64,000 nucleotides of DNA from Elymus sibiricus. Its lineage: Eukaryota; Streptophyta; Magnoliopsida; Poales; Poaceae. Within the stretch, counting starts at the first letter, position 1, and the number at the start of each line of letters is the position of its first letter. The stretch covers positions 84,655,895 to 84,719,894 of the forward strand of contig CM077676.1 of the NCBI GenBank assembly GCA_039707655.1, written 5' to 3'. Below are positions 32,640 to 43,511 of the stretch, piece by piece. Both the position numbers and the translations under genes were made by a program. Under the pieces are notes generated by a model. It did no database searches, was not told where the DNA came from, and saw nothing but the letters and a program-made list of their open reading frames with translations.

Positions 32640-35107
32640 TAGAAACTCGGTAGGTATCATAGCCACGTTAATTTCCTTTGACATACAAATTTTTGCCTAT
32701 CCAGCTCTGCTTCATTCACAAGCAAATGTGCTTATACCTGAACATTCAAAGACATATCTAGGCCTTGGACAATAGTTGCCACATGAGAAGGCCCAAGAAG
32801 AAGAGGCACATATAACCGCATTTGCTTTGGGCCAGGAGGAGCAACATTCAAATCCAGCATGGGCCGAGGAGCATGCATTGGTCCAAAAGATCCAGCATGG
32901 CCTGAGTAGCATGCATTAGCAGACATATTTAGACACAAAGTGATATCACTATTATCATCAACTTCAGGTAGATGTTCTTGGACTACATCCACTTCAAGTG
33001 GTTCAATTATGTAATTCCTATCTAAAAATTCACCATGAATTCATCTCTAAAAATTAACCCTATTGAATTTTCATGTCTATTGGATTATGAAGTTGTGGAG
33101 GCAAGTGGCTACAATTAGGATCTTCTGCATTATCAAGGGCTTCAGCAATCATAGGTACATTGGTAGGTGCAACATGTTGGTCATTTTGAGGAAATGGGCC
33201 CAAAAAGTGATTATCTGGATTTGGATGAAGGTGCTCCGGCAAAGGGAGAGGGTGTGGATTTCCGTCGGGAGCAATGGTATCTTCATTTGGTGGTCCACCA
33301 CCAAGAAAATTCTATTGCAGGATAATGACACGAACAGACCATGATTCCCCTACAAAACCATGTGACTTGTATTGCACAATGCTGTAAGGGATGTCCTTTA
33401 GCTCATCCATTCTCATCTTGGTAATAATGTCTGCATTAGAACTCATAAGACGGTGCCAAGCCTATAATTTACCAAAGCTCCTAACTAGATTTGCAATGTT
33501 AGAGGATGTTTTAATATCAGGATGGAACCCCACCAACATAATCTGTGCCTCTCGATTAAGGTGAAACCTTCTCCAACTGAGACCTTCATCATGCTTTTCA
33601 AATATGATTTGGATATCATCAAACTGATGTGGGCTACACTGAACAAGTTCATCTCTACAAAACACACTATGCAACCAGACATAAGGCTAGCCATGAGGGC
33701 ATGGTGCGATCTCCTTGAACCCTAATCTCTTCACATCTATTAGAATATTAGAAAGGATCTCACACACATTGAAGAAATTCACTTCACCTTGCAACATGGG
33801 GATAAAAGTTGCAATCGTCAGGTCCTCATTTGCCACATGATTATGCGGTAAAACCGCATGAAACCTAGTAGGTCTCCCTTCAACTTGAATAAGTTGATGT
33901 CAAGGCGAGGGAAATGGCGCTGGATTGAAGGAAAAGGAGGCCATCAGCTCTGGTGTAACGACGAGCTTCAGTGGCCTGAGGTGACGGGGGGACAAATAGA
34001 GGGTTAATTTGGTGAAGAAGTTCCTCCCTGTCTCTTTTATTGGAGTTGTGATATCAATAGTGGATTTACCACCCTCGAAAGTGCCGACATGCACAATCCC
34101 AGCCTTTGGCTGCCAAAAACTTTGACTAGGCAATTGACCCGAATTTTGAGCAGCAGTAACTCCCTCCTTTCCTGCAAAATTAGCCGAATTGGGATTAGTT
34201 GCTGAATTAGGCTTTTCTTAGAAATGCAAGAACTGATCACATGGCCCCATTGAAAGCAGGCTCTGCATCGAATTTTATTTGCAATCGGGACGAGAAAGCC
34301 CCTCCACCAAACAAGGAACACAAAAGACTTGTTTCTGATTGGCTCGGACTTGAACATCCGTAGATCCCGCCCTTAGCAGATTCATGGAGCCATCCATTTC
34401 ATCATAATTGGGAAATTCAAGTCTATTCAAAACTAAATTATTATGCTTGCTCAAACACTGAGAGTCCAGACAAATGCGATCTTGAAAATAGCAAGGTGAT
34501 CTAATAACTTCAGCAAAAAAAAATCATCTCCTTTTTGGGTATAGAAACAGTGATCCATTCATTTTCTTGTTACTTCGGATATAACTCAAATTCCTTAGAA
34601 TTGGGACCTCCAAGCCCTGAAAGCCAAAAATACATATTAAAGGAATCATTAGCAATGTTACCCCCATTGTAGATAAACCTACATCTTTGGAAGAAACCGA
34701 GAACTTGAATGTCCAATTTTGGAGCAAAGAAACATTATATCCGGCACAAGATTGTGGAATAAGCCCAACAAAATCAGCATTCAAATGAATCTTTGATCTA
34801 AGAAATTCTGCAGCCAGAAAGAACTCCCTCAGATTGTGGCTGTCCAAGAAATTAACCAGCACAAAAAATTTCCAGACCCGTGATTCAAATTCCAAACCAG
34901 GATCAAACTTAAGGTCCGAAAGCACCATAGGAAACAAGGAATGGTGGCCGTCGAAGTCACCGGAGCGAGCGACGTCAATATGGTGGCTGATGTGGCCGGA
35001 GTGGACGCAAGAGGGGATGATGTCTGCCCCTGCAGGGACACCTGAGGAGCTAGGCTAGGAGGGGTGCTTTCATGGTCTTGCAATAGTATCTTTCTCTCTA
35101 GCTCCAT
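32640..35107 (-). pseudogene. Zinc-knuckle / DUF7597-like Poaceae gene relic
   Basis: Reading leftward from about 35107: a Ser/Thr/Pro-rich N-terminus, a conserved block at about 34937-34524 (WKFFVLVNFLDSHNLREFF, AEFLRSKIHLNADFVGLI), a basic linker, a CX2CX4HX4C zinc knuckle (CRACFQWGHVISSC, 34226-34267), and a C-terminal domain at about 33900-33300 with ELVQCSPHQFDDIQIIFEKH and FHLNREAQIMLVGFHPD. These blocks match a large hypothetical-protein family of grasses that I recall as carrying DUF7597; the label is from memory. Many stops and frame changes break the blocks, so this is a pseudogene. The knuckle suggests nucleic-acid binding and a mobile-element origin is possible. Its 3' side abuts the broken LTR of element B. 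Confidence 0.6.
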
Positions 35108-35432
35108 TGAATATGTCTATGCACAAAAAAGTGAGATATACGCAAGTCTTACTCTTAATGACAATTCTATTCTTTCTCCTCCACATCTAACAATGAACAC
35201 GCGTGCCAAATTGTTTGGATTAAGAGGTGATTGTTAGAGTAATCCAAACAAATAGGCTAGATCTCTTTAGATTTAGTACAAATACAATGAAGCTTACCGG
35301 TTGATTAGTTTAGGAAAGCCTGTTGATTAATTAAAGTCCGGTAGAATTTTTCATGTGCTAGTTTGTACGTGCTTGCATGGCCTAGTACGAGTTAGTTTTG
35401 TAACTCGTATAGCTGTGGTACGTATGTCTACC
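35108..35432. other. Intergenic; possible small LTR remnant
   Basis: No ORF. 35262-35420 ('aggaaagcctgttgattaat', 'gttagttttgtaactcgtat') has the look of a decayed copia LTR, but no TG/CA ends or partner copy was found. Confidence 0.3.
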
Positions 35433-35922
35433 TAGGGGTGGATCAAAAGCATGTAGCCCATGAGCTCAATGAGCGCTCATTAAAATCGTAGCTCGCTTAA
35501 TGACCAAAGACAATCACAGATTTGAGCTTGTTAAATATGATGAGCTTAAGGAACGAGTTAATGAGTTTCAGGAGCAACTCATTAAACTCGTTAGTACTAC
35601 TCTCCATATGTTTTTTATTTTACATGACAACATTTTCGTGGCATCTCAACCCATTTATTCAATCTAATCTATCCATCCCAGCCCATGGAGGCACACTAGT
35701 GCACCTACTCCTGTAGTTATCATCTTCACACCACACTCTTATCTCATAGGTCAAAATCATCGTAGTCTGTTAACGAGCGCTCATGAGTATTCACGAGCTT
35801 AACGAGCTTTAAACAAAAGAAACAAGGTTTTTTGCTCAACGAGCTTAGCGAGACGAGCCTTAACGAACACAAGCTTAACAAGCTGAGCCTTAATGTGCCA
35901 AGCAGCTTGTTAATCCACCCCA
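35433..35922. mobile_element. Small hAT-like inverted-repeat element
   Basis: 490 bp. Left end TAGGGGTGGATCAAAAGC; the complement of the right end is TGGGGTGGATTAACAAGC. The interior is rich in 'gagctcgttaa/ttaacgagct' motifs on both arms. Flanking 8-mers are TGTCTACC (35425-35432) and TGTCTATG (35923-35930), six of eight identical, fitting a decayed hAT target duplication. No transposase. Confidence 0.65.
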
Positions 35923-36015
35923 TGTCTATGTTTATAGGCACTAGAAAATAAAAAAAAAAGCATAACAAAAGTATGAGGCACGATACATGCCTTTGGCCTA
36001 CATTTTGTTGCCGTG

Positions 36016-38071
36016 TTTTTTTTTTGAGATCTGAAGTAGTCAGGCCTACTCAGAGAGACTAGGAGATTCAGACAACATCAAAGATCGCAAGCTAGCCGGG
36101 ACATCTGCAATCGACCATTGATCTCCATGCCTCCTAGTCAGCGCCGCCAGACCATGCGCCAGTGAATTTCTGCTCCTTTCAACGTATCTTACAGAGCACT
36201 CCGAGAAAGAGGTCATGGCCTTTTGAATGTCCACAACAATGCCATAGCACGGGGAGCTCTGCATCGCCAGATCCTTTGCAATGATTTGGCTGTCCGTCTC
36301 AATGATTACTCGGCCATTAAACAATTTGGCCAGATCCTGGAGGCCAACCAAGACAGCTCTGGCCTCAGCCTCTTCCACATTGCACCAGAACAGGAGCTTT
36401 TTGCACGATGAGAAGAGTACAAGGCCTCGGAAGTCACGGGCGACAGCGCCATCAGAACTTTCACCTAATTCAGCCAAGTAAGCCGCGTCCGTATTGAGTT
36501 TGACTGTTCCTCGTACAGGGGGCATCCACTGCATGTCCCGATTAGATGGGTGCCTCGCCAAGGTCACCTCCCTGTCGTAAACATTCTTGCCACCCGTCAA
36601 AACCGCTGTTTTTCCTCCATTTCTTATCTCTTCCTCGTACTATTTCAGAAAGTGGACAGATCTGCAGATTGTCTCCTTACCATCATTACGTACACAGTCT
36701 TCCCGAAGGAACCAATAGCGCCAGATGAGCAACAAGATTTTTGCTCGCGTGTCCTCATTTTCAGTATCTAGGAGCACTTGTAGCCAATCCTTCCCTGTGT
36801 GCCAGAATTTCTCCTCTGATGGCAAGTCCCAGTTCTCTCTCATGGCTGACCTCAGACTCCTGCTTTTAGGGCACATAATCACTGCATGGTACTCATCCTC
36901 AATGCCATTGCCGCAGATACTGCAAGTGGCATCCAATTCAAGAGTTCTTCTCCATTTGTTTTTCTTTGTTGCTAAAGTATTTGTCGCCACTCTCCATCCG
37001 AAAATACGGACTTTCCCTGGGACATTTGCTTTCCATATTAAATCCCATATACTGCGGTTATTTGTCTCACTAGAGGAATTTGGAGGATTATGTATCATCT
37101 GCGGAAGACCAGCAGCAGCCAACTTGTACGCACTTCTCACCAAAAAGGCACCGTTCATCTCATGATGCCAAGCCACTTGATCTTCCGCATCCTAGGAAGG
37201 GATAGGGATTTTGCATATCTCATCGGCATCGAAAGGGTAGAAAATTTGTCTTATCAGTGCCTCATTCAACTCCTTCCTATCTGGGTGTATAAGTTGGTTG
37301 ACCCACCGAAACCGAGATCTTCTAATGAAGGTTGCTGACTTGTGACCCTCCCGTCTCAGGATCCAATTATCCTGTTGGATTTGAATGCATTTGCCATCCC
37401 GAACTCGCCATATTACGCCCTTCTTTAGGAGTTCCAAACCAAACTCAATTGCCTGCCAAACCGGGGACGCATCAGAAGCGAACACAGTATCCAAGAGATT
37501 GCTGTGAGGATAATACTTAGATTTAAGAACTCTTGCACATAGGCTCTCCAGGTTTTGGATAAGTCTCCACCCTTGTTTAGCTAGGAGGGCCTGGTTAAAG
37601 AGGTGCATATCTTTAAACCCGATGCCACCCGCCCGCTCTCTTTGGCATGGTCATACGCTCCCATGACATCCAATGAACCTTTCTGTGTCCATCCTCGTCT
37701 CCCCACCAAAAGTCTCTGATCATCCTTTCATACTTCTCACAGAAACCTTTGGAGAGAATAAAAATACTCATGGTGAAGGTGGGGAGGGCCTGAACAACCG
37801 ATTTGACGCGGACTTCCTTGGCAGCATAGGACATGAATTTCTCTGACAAATCATTGCACCTTTTACCAAATCTATCCATAATAGGCTGAAATTGATCATC
37901 CTTCATTCTTCCTTCATGGGTTGGCAGACCAAGATATTTGCTCTCAAATGAATCACTTTGCACACCAAGGATGCTTTTAATTTCCTCTCTAACGCTTACA
38001 GGACATGCCTCACTGAAAAGGAGGGAGCATTTACTCACACTGAGTTTTTTTGGAAGGAAAATGTAGACCAT
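36016..38071 (-). mobile_element. LINE-A: 5'-truncated LINE with zf-RVT and RNase H domains
   Basis: Leftward ORF2 relic. Part 1 (38071-37613) is the end of the reverse transcriptase region: SKYLGLPTHEGR, KSVVQALPTFTMSIF, RDFWWG. Part 2 (37608-37192) continues with ALLAKQGWRLI and LCARVLKSKYYP after a frameshift. Part 3 (37176-36640) is zf-RVT: IWKANVPGKVRIFGWRVA, CSICGNGIEDEYHAVIMC. Part 4 (36600-36046) is an RNase H-like RVT_3 domain with NTDAA, EEAEARAV and ETDSQ, the acidic set. In-frame stops separate parts 2/3 and 3/4. A poly(A) tail appears as a T run at 36016-36026. The N-terminal endonuclease and most of the reverse transcriptase are missing. Confidence 0.85.
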
Positions 38072-38084
38072 GATCTACCTTATG

Positions 38085-40860
38085 CATTCAAAACGGGGCA
38101 AAGCCCGATTGGTCATAGCCAAATTACATGAAGGTGGCGTGAGCACTGCAGCGATGCAGCCGGCCGTCACCAAGCCTAGAGGGAGTGGGGTGGAGAGAAA
38201 ACAGTAGCAAAAATACACAGATTAATTCTATCTTCTTCTCTTTTGGCACGATTACTCCATAGCCGGAGGAGTTCGGCAATCGCATTTAACACTCTAGTAG
38301 AGGACCATCTTACGTTGTGGAAGACCTGTTCGTTCCTGGCAGCCCAGAGGGTCACAGAGCATGCTGCAAAAACAATATCCCATAACCTGGCATGTGTTGG
38401 AGCTTCAGCGGCGAGCAAGAACTCATGTAGGCCAGTGGATCTTCTTGCACTGTTCTGTGCACCTGCGCGTTCCCATACTACATCAGCAAGCCTGCATCTG
38501 AGGATGATGTGCCAGCTGGTTTCTGTGGTAGGGCATAGGTCGCAGCCGTTGTGTGCTGTGATAGACGTCCAATTTTTCTTGAGCATGTTGTCCCTTGTAT
38601 TTAATCTATCTTGTAGCGCAAGCCAAAGGAAGACCCGGCATCTGTTAGGTATTAGACCATCCCATATCTTTGGAGCAACTGGGCAGTGAACTCCTCGGAA
38701 GGTGAGCAGCTCATAGAAGAAAGCAGTAGTTACTTTTTCAGATTTCATAGCAGGGCTCCTGAGATCTATGTTAGAAGGAGACGGATGAATGCCAATTAGC
38801 ATCGTGAGCAATGCCTCCAGTTCCCTTGTGGCTGTTGTAGTCAGGTTCGGATGAAGCTTGATATTCCATTGGCCATCAGTGAACTGAGAGGCGACAGTGC
38901 AGGAAGGTGATTGTGCAAATGAGAAGAGAATCGGGAAGGAGAATTTCAGTCTTCCACAATCCAGCCACCAGTCATACCAGAAAGAGATTCTGGATCCGTC
39001 TCCCAATATACACCTTGGGGAATCTATCACTGTCTTGATAGCTGTTGACAGACATTTCCATGTAACAGTGTCCCGATTATGTTTACCCATGGGGATATTA
39101 CGTTGGTAGTACTGCGAAGCAAACCAGTCATAACATGGTACTCCACTTGATTGCAGAATGTTGTATGTGAGTTTGCATATCATGGCAAAGTTGTGAGCCC
39201 TGAGGTCCCTGATCCCCAAGCCTCCATTGGCTTTTGGCAGAGTAACATAATCCCAGGCAACAAGACACTGTCCACCGGATGCTTTATTTTTGCCTTGCCA
39301 TAAGAAGCCCCTCAGAATTTGCTCTAATCTGTCCAAGGACTGTTTTGGCCAAAGAAAGCATGCCATGTAGTAATTTGGGATAGTAGCCAGAACAGAATTG
39401 ATTAGTGTGAGTCTCCCTCCCCAAGAAAGGAAGGTAGCCAGCCATCCTGACAGTCGCTTTGCGACCTTGTGGATCACAGGCATAAGCAAGCCGTGAGTGA
39501 TCTTATTTGTGGAGAGAGGTAGACCCAAGTACGTGCAAGGGAAGGAGGATATCTGGCATTGTAGTAGCTCTGCAACTCTGTGGCTAAGTGTCCTCGTCCA
39601 TGCTTATGGGGACGAAGGTGCTTTTGTTGAAATTGATGTGTAACCCAGTGAAATCCGAGAAAATGCTAAGCACCCTTTTGATAGCCAAGGCTTGTTCATA
39701 CGTACCCTTTATGAGGATCAATGTGTCGTCCAAGTACTGGAGCACCGGGAAGGGGCCATGTGCCGCAAGGGGGTGCTCAAGGTTGCCCCGGTTGTGTTCT
39801 GCAATGCATAATCGTTGTAGTAGATCAGCCACAAGAATAAATGAGTACGGTGATAGGTCGTCTCCTTGTCGCAACCCGCTCTTCAGCATGATCTTTTCTC
39901 CTAGGATACCATTAATCATAACCCTCGAGGAGTTGGAGGAGAGTAGGCAGTTGATCCAGCCCAACCATTTGTCGCCAAAACCCCTTGCGGCAAGAATTTT
40001 GAAGAGGGCTTCCCAACTGACACTGTCAAAGGCTTTCCTGAAGTCAAGCTTGAGGACAATCATGGGCATGTGCCTCTTCTTTGCTTGTTGTACGAGCTCG
40101 GCTGCCAGCTGAAAGTTCTCGATAATGCTTCGTCCAGGCAGGAAGCCAGATTGCAGCGAGTGCACCAAAGACGGGATCAGTCGCTGCAGCCTGTTTGCAA
40201 GGACTTTGGAAGCCAGCTTGGGTAGGCTATGAACGAGAGAAATGGGCCTGAAATCTTTTATCTCGACGTGCTTCCTTTTTCGGTATAAGCACAATATTTG
40301 CTGTGTTGACTCCCTGAAAGTCAGCACGGTGGTGATGAAAATCTTGGAAAAGTTGGAGGAGATCTTCCTTGAGTACTTCCTTGAAAGCCTTATAGAATTC
40401 ATTGGTGTATCCATCCGTACCAGGACTTCTATGGTTTGGTGACTTGTCAATGGCTCTGACAATTTCTCCCCATGAGAAAGGCTCTTCTAGGGCTTCCAAG
40501 TTAACTTTCTCATATACACAGCTTGCATCAATGGTTGGGAGGGAGAGTATCTGCTGCCCAAATATGGTGGTGAAGTAGTCTGTTGCTATGTCCAACTTGT
40601 GACGATCATCAAAGAATACAATATTATCCTTTGCAAGCATCCGGATCCTATTCTTCCGGTGGTGACAATTGGCGGCAGCGTGGAAGAAGCTATTGTTCTC
40701 ATCTCCCAGCACGCAGTTTCTGATTTTTGCACGCCTTCTCACACTGAGTAACTGGCCAGTACATCTCTGGAAGGTATTAAGAACTCTTTTGATGGTCTCA
40801 GCTTGCTCCGGCACCGCCTTGAAGAAAATCAAGCTATCATCTGTGTTGCCGCGTTTGTGT
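38085..40860 (-). mobile_element. LINE-B: LINE with reverse transcriptase and zf-RVT, truncated at the 5' side
   Basis: Leftward. 40832-40227 holds the region before the catalytic core (NSFFHAAANCHHRKNRI, SPGTDGYTNEFYK, NIVLIPKKE). A frameshift near 40270 leads to 40440-39584: DFRPISLVHSLPKLASKVLA, KLDFRKAFDSV, GLRQGDDLSPY, and the catalytic QYLDDTL box (usual F/YADD reads YLDD). After a stop at 39584 and a frame change, 39528-38176 continues GLPLSTNKI, GWLATFLSWGGRLTLI, RGFLWQG and ends with zf-RVT CDLCPTTETSWHIILRC. The 1.35-kb last frame is fully open, so this copy is younger than LINE-A or decayed less there. It abuts the 5' edge of LINE-A at about 38072. The 5' end near 40860 has no visible endonuclease. 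Confidence 0.85.
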
Positions 40861-41227
40861 GTGTATGTTCTGGTTTTGGTATTTGCGTAAGCGATGGCGA
40901 GATATCAGTTTCTACAGCTAGTTCGTATACGCTGAGCGTGCAAGATTAACATGATGCCTCGTACGGTATCTTTAATTATTAAAAATATAAGAGGTTAATA
41001 ACTGCCTCCATTTTGTAGATTACATATACGACAATATAAAGGTATTATACATGATTTATAAGACATACTTGCACAATAAAGCAAGTACATTCCTCAACAT
41101 ATATATAATTAAAACAAATCAGACAATCCCAATCGTACCACCACGGATGAACTGACTTGAGATTAGTCCCACGTGCACATACCGAAGCGATTAGCCCTTG
41201 GTTCGTAGGTCCTTGCTGTATCATCCG
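40861..41227. other. 3' flank of the carboxylesterase gene
   Basis: AT-rich and without ORFs. It includes the presumed 3' UTR of the leftward gene (from 41227 down). No strong AATAAA is seen on the minus strand; the weak candidate is TATAAATCATG near 41048-41062. Confidence 0.4.
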
Positions 41228-42562
41228 CTAGAAGTTGTTGACCAGAGAACGCCCTCGGAAGGCCACTGAAAATGGCCTCATGCTGGCTTTATCAGGTCTT
41301 TGTCGCCTATAAAAGAACCCCATGCTTATCTTTGATGCTTTCACTTTCACCCGGCCAGGATTTAATGAACTGCGCGTCGTAGACCTTGGGCCCCTCCCAA
41401 CTTTCGGATAAGCAAATATGTCCTTGAACGGTCTAGGAAGAACACTTGTTAGAGGCTGTGCCAAGTCCGCCCCAACAGTTGATGACACAACCTCAGCCTC
41501 ATGTGCAAGCAGCATAGGGCGCGTGTTCAGCTCCGGGAAAAGGATGGTCGTCGGCGGCGAGTGCACACGCTGGTTGATGAACTGCACTATGCCCATCATG
41601 AGCCTCCTGCTTGTAGCGCGCAGGGGGCTGTACAGGTGGAAGCCGTGGTCCTCGCCCTCGGACTCGATCAGCGTCACGTTGTCGCCGATCAACGGAGAGT
41701 GACGCATGCGGGCCGCTAACTGGCACCCGCGGTCCCGCAGGGTGTCCCTCTCCGCCACCGCCACCAACGCCCGGCGGCATGCCAGCGACGCAATCTCCAC
41801 GTCCGGGGGGTTGAGCCGGGGGTCGTCGTTGCTAGCCTTGCCTGCCGTGAGGAGCGGCCAGAGCCAGTCCACCCGGCGTGCCGGCAACACCACCGAATCC
41901 TCCGGCCTGTTCGTCTCCGAAGGTAGCCGCTCCGTTCCCCAGAAGAACGGCTGCACGATGGCCAGCCCCTCGACATCCATGATGCTGGCGTCGCGGCTGG
42001 CGCGTACCGCCATATGGTAAGCGATGTTGCCGCCGGCACTATCGCCGGCGAGAAACACCCGCCCGGGGTCGGCATAGTCAGCGAGCCACGGATCAGAGAG
42101 GGACGCCACCCACCGGACCGCGGTCCATGAGTCCTCATAGGCCGTGGGTATGGGATACTCTGGCGCTAGACGGTACTCCACGGAGACCACGAGCGCACCG
42201 GCGTTCGCGGCGAGGGAGGTGACGTAGCGGTGATACGTTCGGCAGAATGCACTCTCCGTGCAGAAAGCGCCACCATGGATGTAGATGACAAGAGGAAGCC
42301 TCCTGCCCGTCGCGGCAGCACGGGAGGGGAGAAACAGGCGTGCAGACACGCCAGTTCCTGGGTCGATGACGACGTCCCTCGTGGACACCCCACGGCTGGC
42401 GCTGCCGGCGGCAAGGTCCTCCGACGCTGGCACGAAGGAGCTGCTCAGGAAACGCAGGATATGGCCGTCGTCGTACTTGCGTATGAACGGGTGGAGATCG
42501 ACGGCGATGTCGTCCCTGCCGACCTCATTCCTGTATGCTATACAACTGGTTTTGGCATGCAT
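41228..42562 (-). CDS. Plant carboxylesterase (alpha/beta-hydrolase-3, GID1-like/CXE family)
   Basis: One uninterrupted exon of 444 codons, ATG at 42560-42562. Plant CXE enzymes hydrolyse short ester bonds of small metabolites, mostly in the cytosol; related proteins include tuliposide-converting enzymes, isoflavanone dehydratase and the gibberellin receptor GID1. Visible: an N-terminal IAVDLHPFIRKYDDGHILR lid region, VSTRDVVIDPGTGVSARLFLP, oxyanion-hole motif YIHGGAF (His96-Gly98), VEYRLAPEYPIPTAYED, nucleophile GDSAGG (Ser175), catalytic Asp273 in AERDTLRDRG, and His306 in EDHGFHL. Keeping Ser and His makes an active esterase more likely than a GID1 receptor, where His is replaced. The family usually ends near residue 320-335; here about 110 more residues follow, rich in Arg, Lys, Ser and Pro. 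No signal peptide is apparent. It is the only intact host gene in the window. Confidence 0.93.
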   Translation of the reverse strand: MHAKTSCIAYRNEVGRDDIAVDLHPFIRKYDDGHILRFLSSSFVPASEDLAAGSASRGVSTRDVVIDPGTGVSARLFLPSRAAATGRRLPLVIYIHGGAFCTESAFCRTYHRYVTSLAANAGALVVSVEYRLAPEYPIPTAYEDSWTAVRWVASLSDPWLADYADPGRVFLAGDSAGGNIAYHMAVRASRDASIMDVEGLAIVQPFFWGTERLPSETNRPEDSVVLPARRVDWLWPLLTAGKASNDDPRLNPPDVEIASLACRRALVAVAERDTLRDRGCQLAARMRHSPLIGDNVTLIESEGEDHGFHLYSPLRATSRRLMMGIVQFINQRVHSPPTTILFPELNTRPMLLAHEAEVVSSTVGADLAQPLTSVLPRPFKDIFAYPKVGRGPRSTTRSSLNPGRVKVKASKISMGFFYRRQRPDKASMRPFSVAFRGRSLVNNF

Positions 42563-42661
42563 GGTGAGCTAGCTGCTGTATGTGCACGTACTTGAGAATA
42601 GTACGGGTGAGTATGGTATGCATGCAGCTCTTTTGGTTGAGTTGCGGTGGCTGCTGCTCAA

Positions 42662-42673
42662 GGGTTTTTATGC
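42662..42673 (-). promoter_or_regulatory. Candidate TATA box of the carboxylesterase gene
   Basis: The minus strand reads GCATAAAAACCC about 100 bp upstream of the ATG, a plausible TATA position. A TGCATGCATACC stretch lies between it and the ATG. Neither is verified by transcript data. Confidence 0.4.
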
Positions 42674-42904
42674 GTGGTCCGTAAGTTTACGGCCGGATCG
42701 TTGATCCAACTGCCCTGGTTCGTAATCTTAATAGCTCAACTGCTTCCCTTGCGTTCTTGCCACTCCATGACGCTCCCGGCCTCTCTTGGACGCACGTCGA
42801 TCTCTATGTAGCTACATGCCTATGTCGAGTGGTTGCTCCGACGTGACAACCTTTAAACCCTTGTGGCATACCCAAGGAAAGCATGAGCGTCTGTTTTCCT
42901 CTAT

Positions 42905-43511
42905 GGAGGTGTTTGTTTCGTTGAGTGGTAACGTAAACGTAAAGGGCAACTGATTACAAACTGTAACAGCTCCGTACTGGATCAACCGCATTTTGTTTGG
43001 TTCTGCAGTGTAAAGGAAACAGGTACCTTAAGAACACATATTTTTTGGCTTCAAGATCAAGAACATGGGCCAGGAACCCTAACCTCGAGATCTGCAGAGG
43101 TGGTTGATGGAGAAGGAAGAAATCAACTGGAAATCCACAGATGCCCCTTGTTGCTCCTCGTCGGCATCAGCGGCTGCTAGCGTGGTCGTTCCCGGCGGCT
43201 GGACCAGGAGAAGAGGACCGAGGGGAGGCGGCGACGCCGGAATCGAAGGGGGTCGAGGGGAGGTGGCGGCGCTGGACTAGAAGGGGATCGAAGGGAGGCG
43301 GCGGCGCAGACAAATCGAGGGAAGTCGCGGGAGAGGAGGAGGGCTTGGGGTTAGGAGCGCTCAGGGTGGTAAGGAAACGTTACCGGTGGGGGGTGGGGGG
43401 TATCGACTGATAACTGGCCTGGACCTGATTACAGAGGGACGTGATTACTGAGGGCTGTCACCAAACGCACGTAACGGTTGACGGGCGAAAAAAGTTGAAA
43501 CAAACACCTCC
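42905..43511. mobile_element. 607-bp inverted-repeat DNA element (Tourist/Harbinger-like)
   Basis: Left end GGAGGTGTTTGTTTCG; the complement of the right end is GGAGGTGTTTGTTTCAAC. Flanks are TAT on the left and ATA on the right, so the target duplication is unclear (possibly TA with TIRs starting TGGAGG). The interior is GC-rich with a 'gatcgaagggaggcggcggcg' type repeat at 43230-43310 and no transposase. It abuts the truncated 5' LTR of the next element. Confidence 0.65.

Noticed and set aside
39584..40462. Reverse transcriptase frame considered as an active LINE
   Set aside because: Frameshift near 40270, stop at 39584, YLDD in place of the usual box and no endonuclease domain.
3169..42562. 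Polyketide synthase and carboxylesterase as a metabolic gene cluster
   Set aside because: One partner is a pseudogene and 33 kb of nested elements lie between; no other pathway gene is visible.
41418..42572. Multiple plus- and minus-strand ORFs overlapping the carboxylesterase
   Set aside because: GC-rich third positions of the real gene keep the other frames open; none has a domain.
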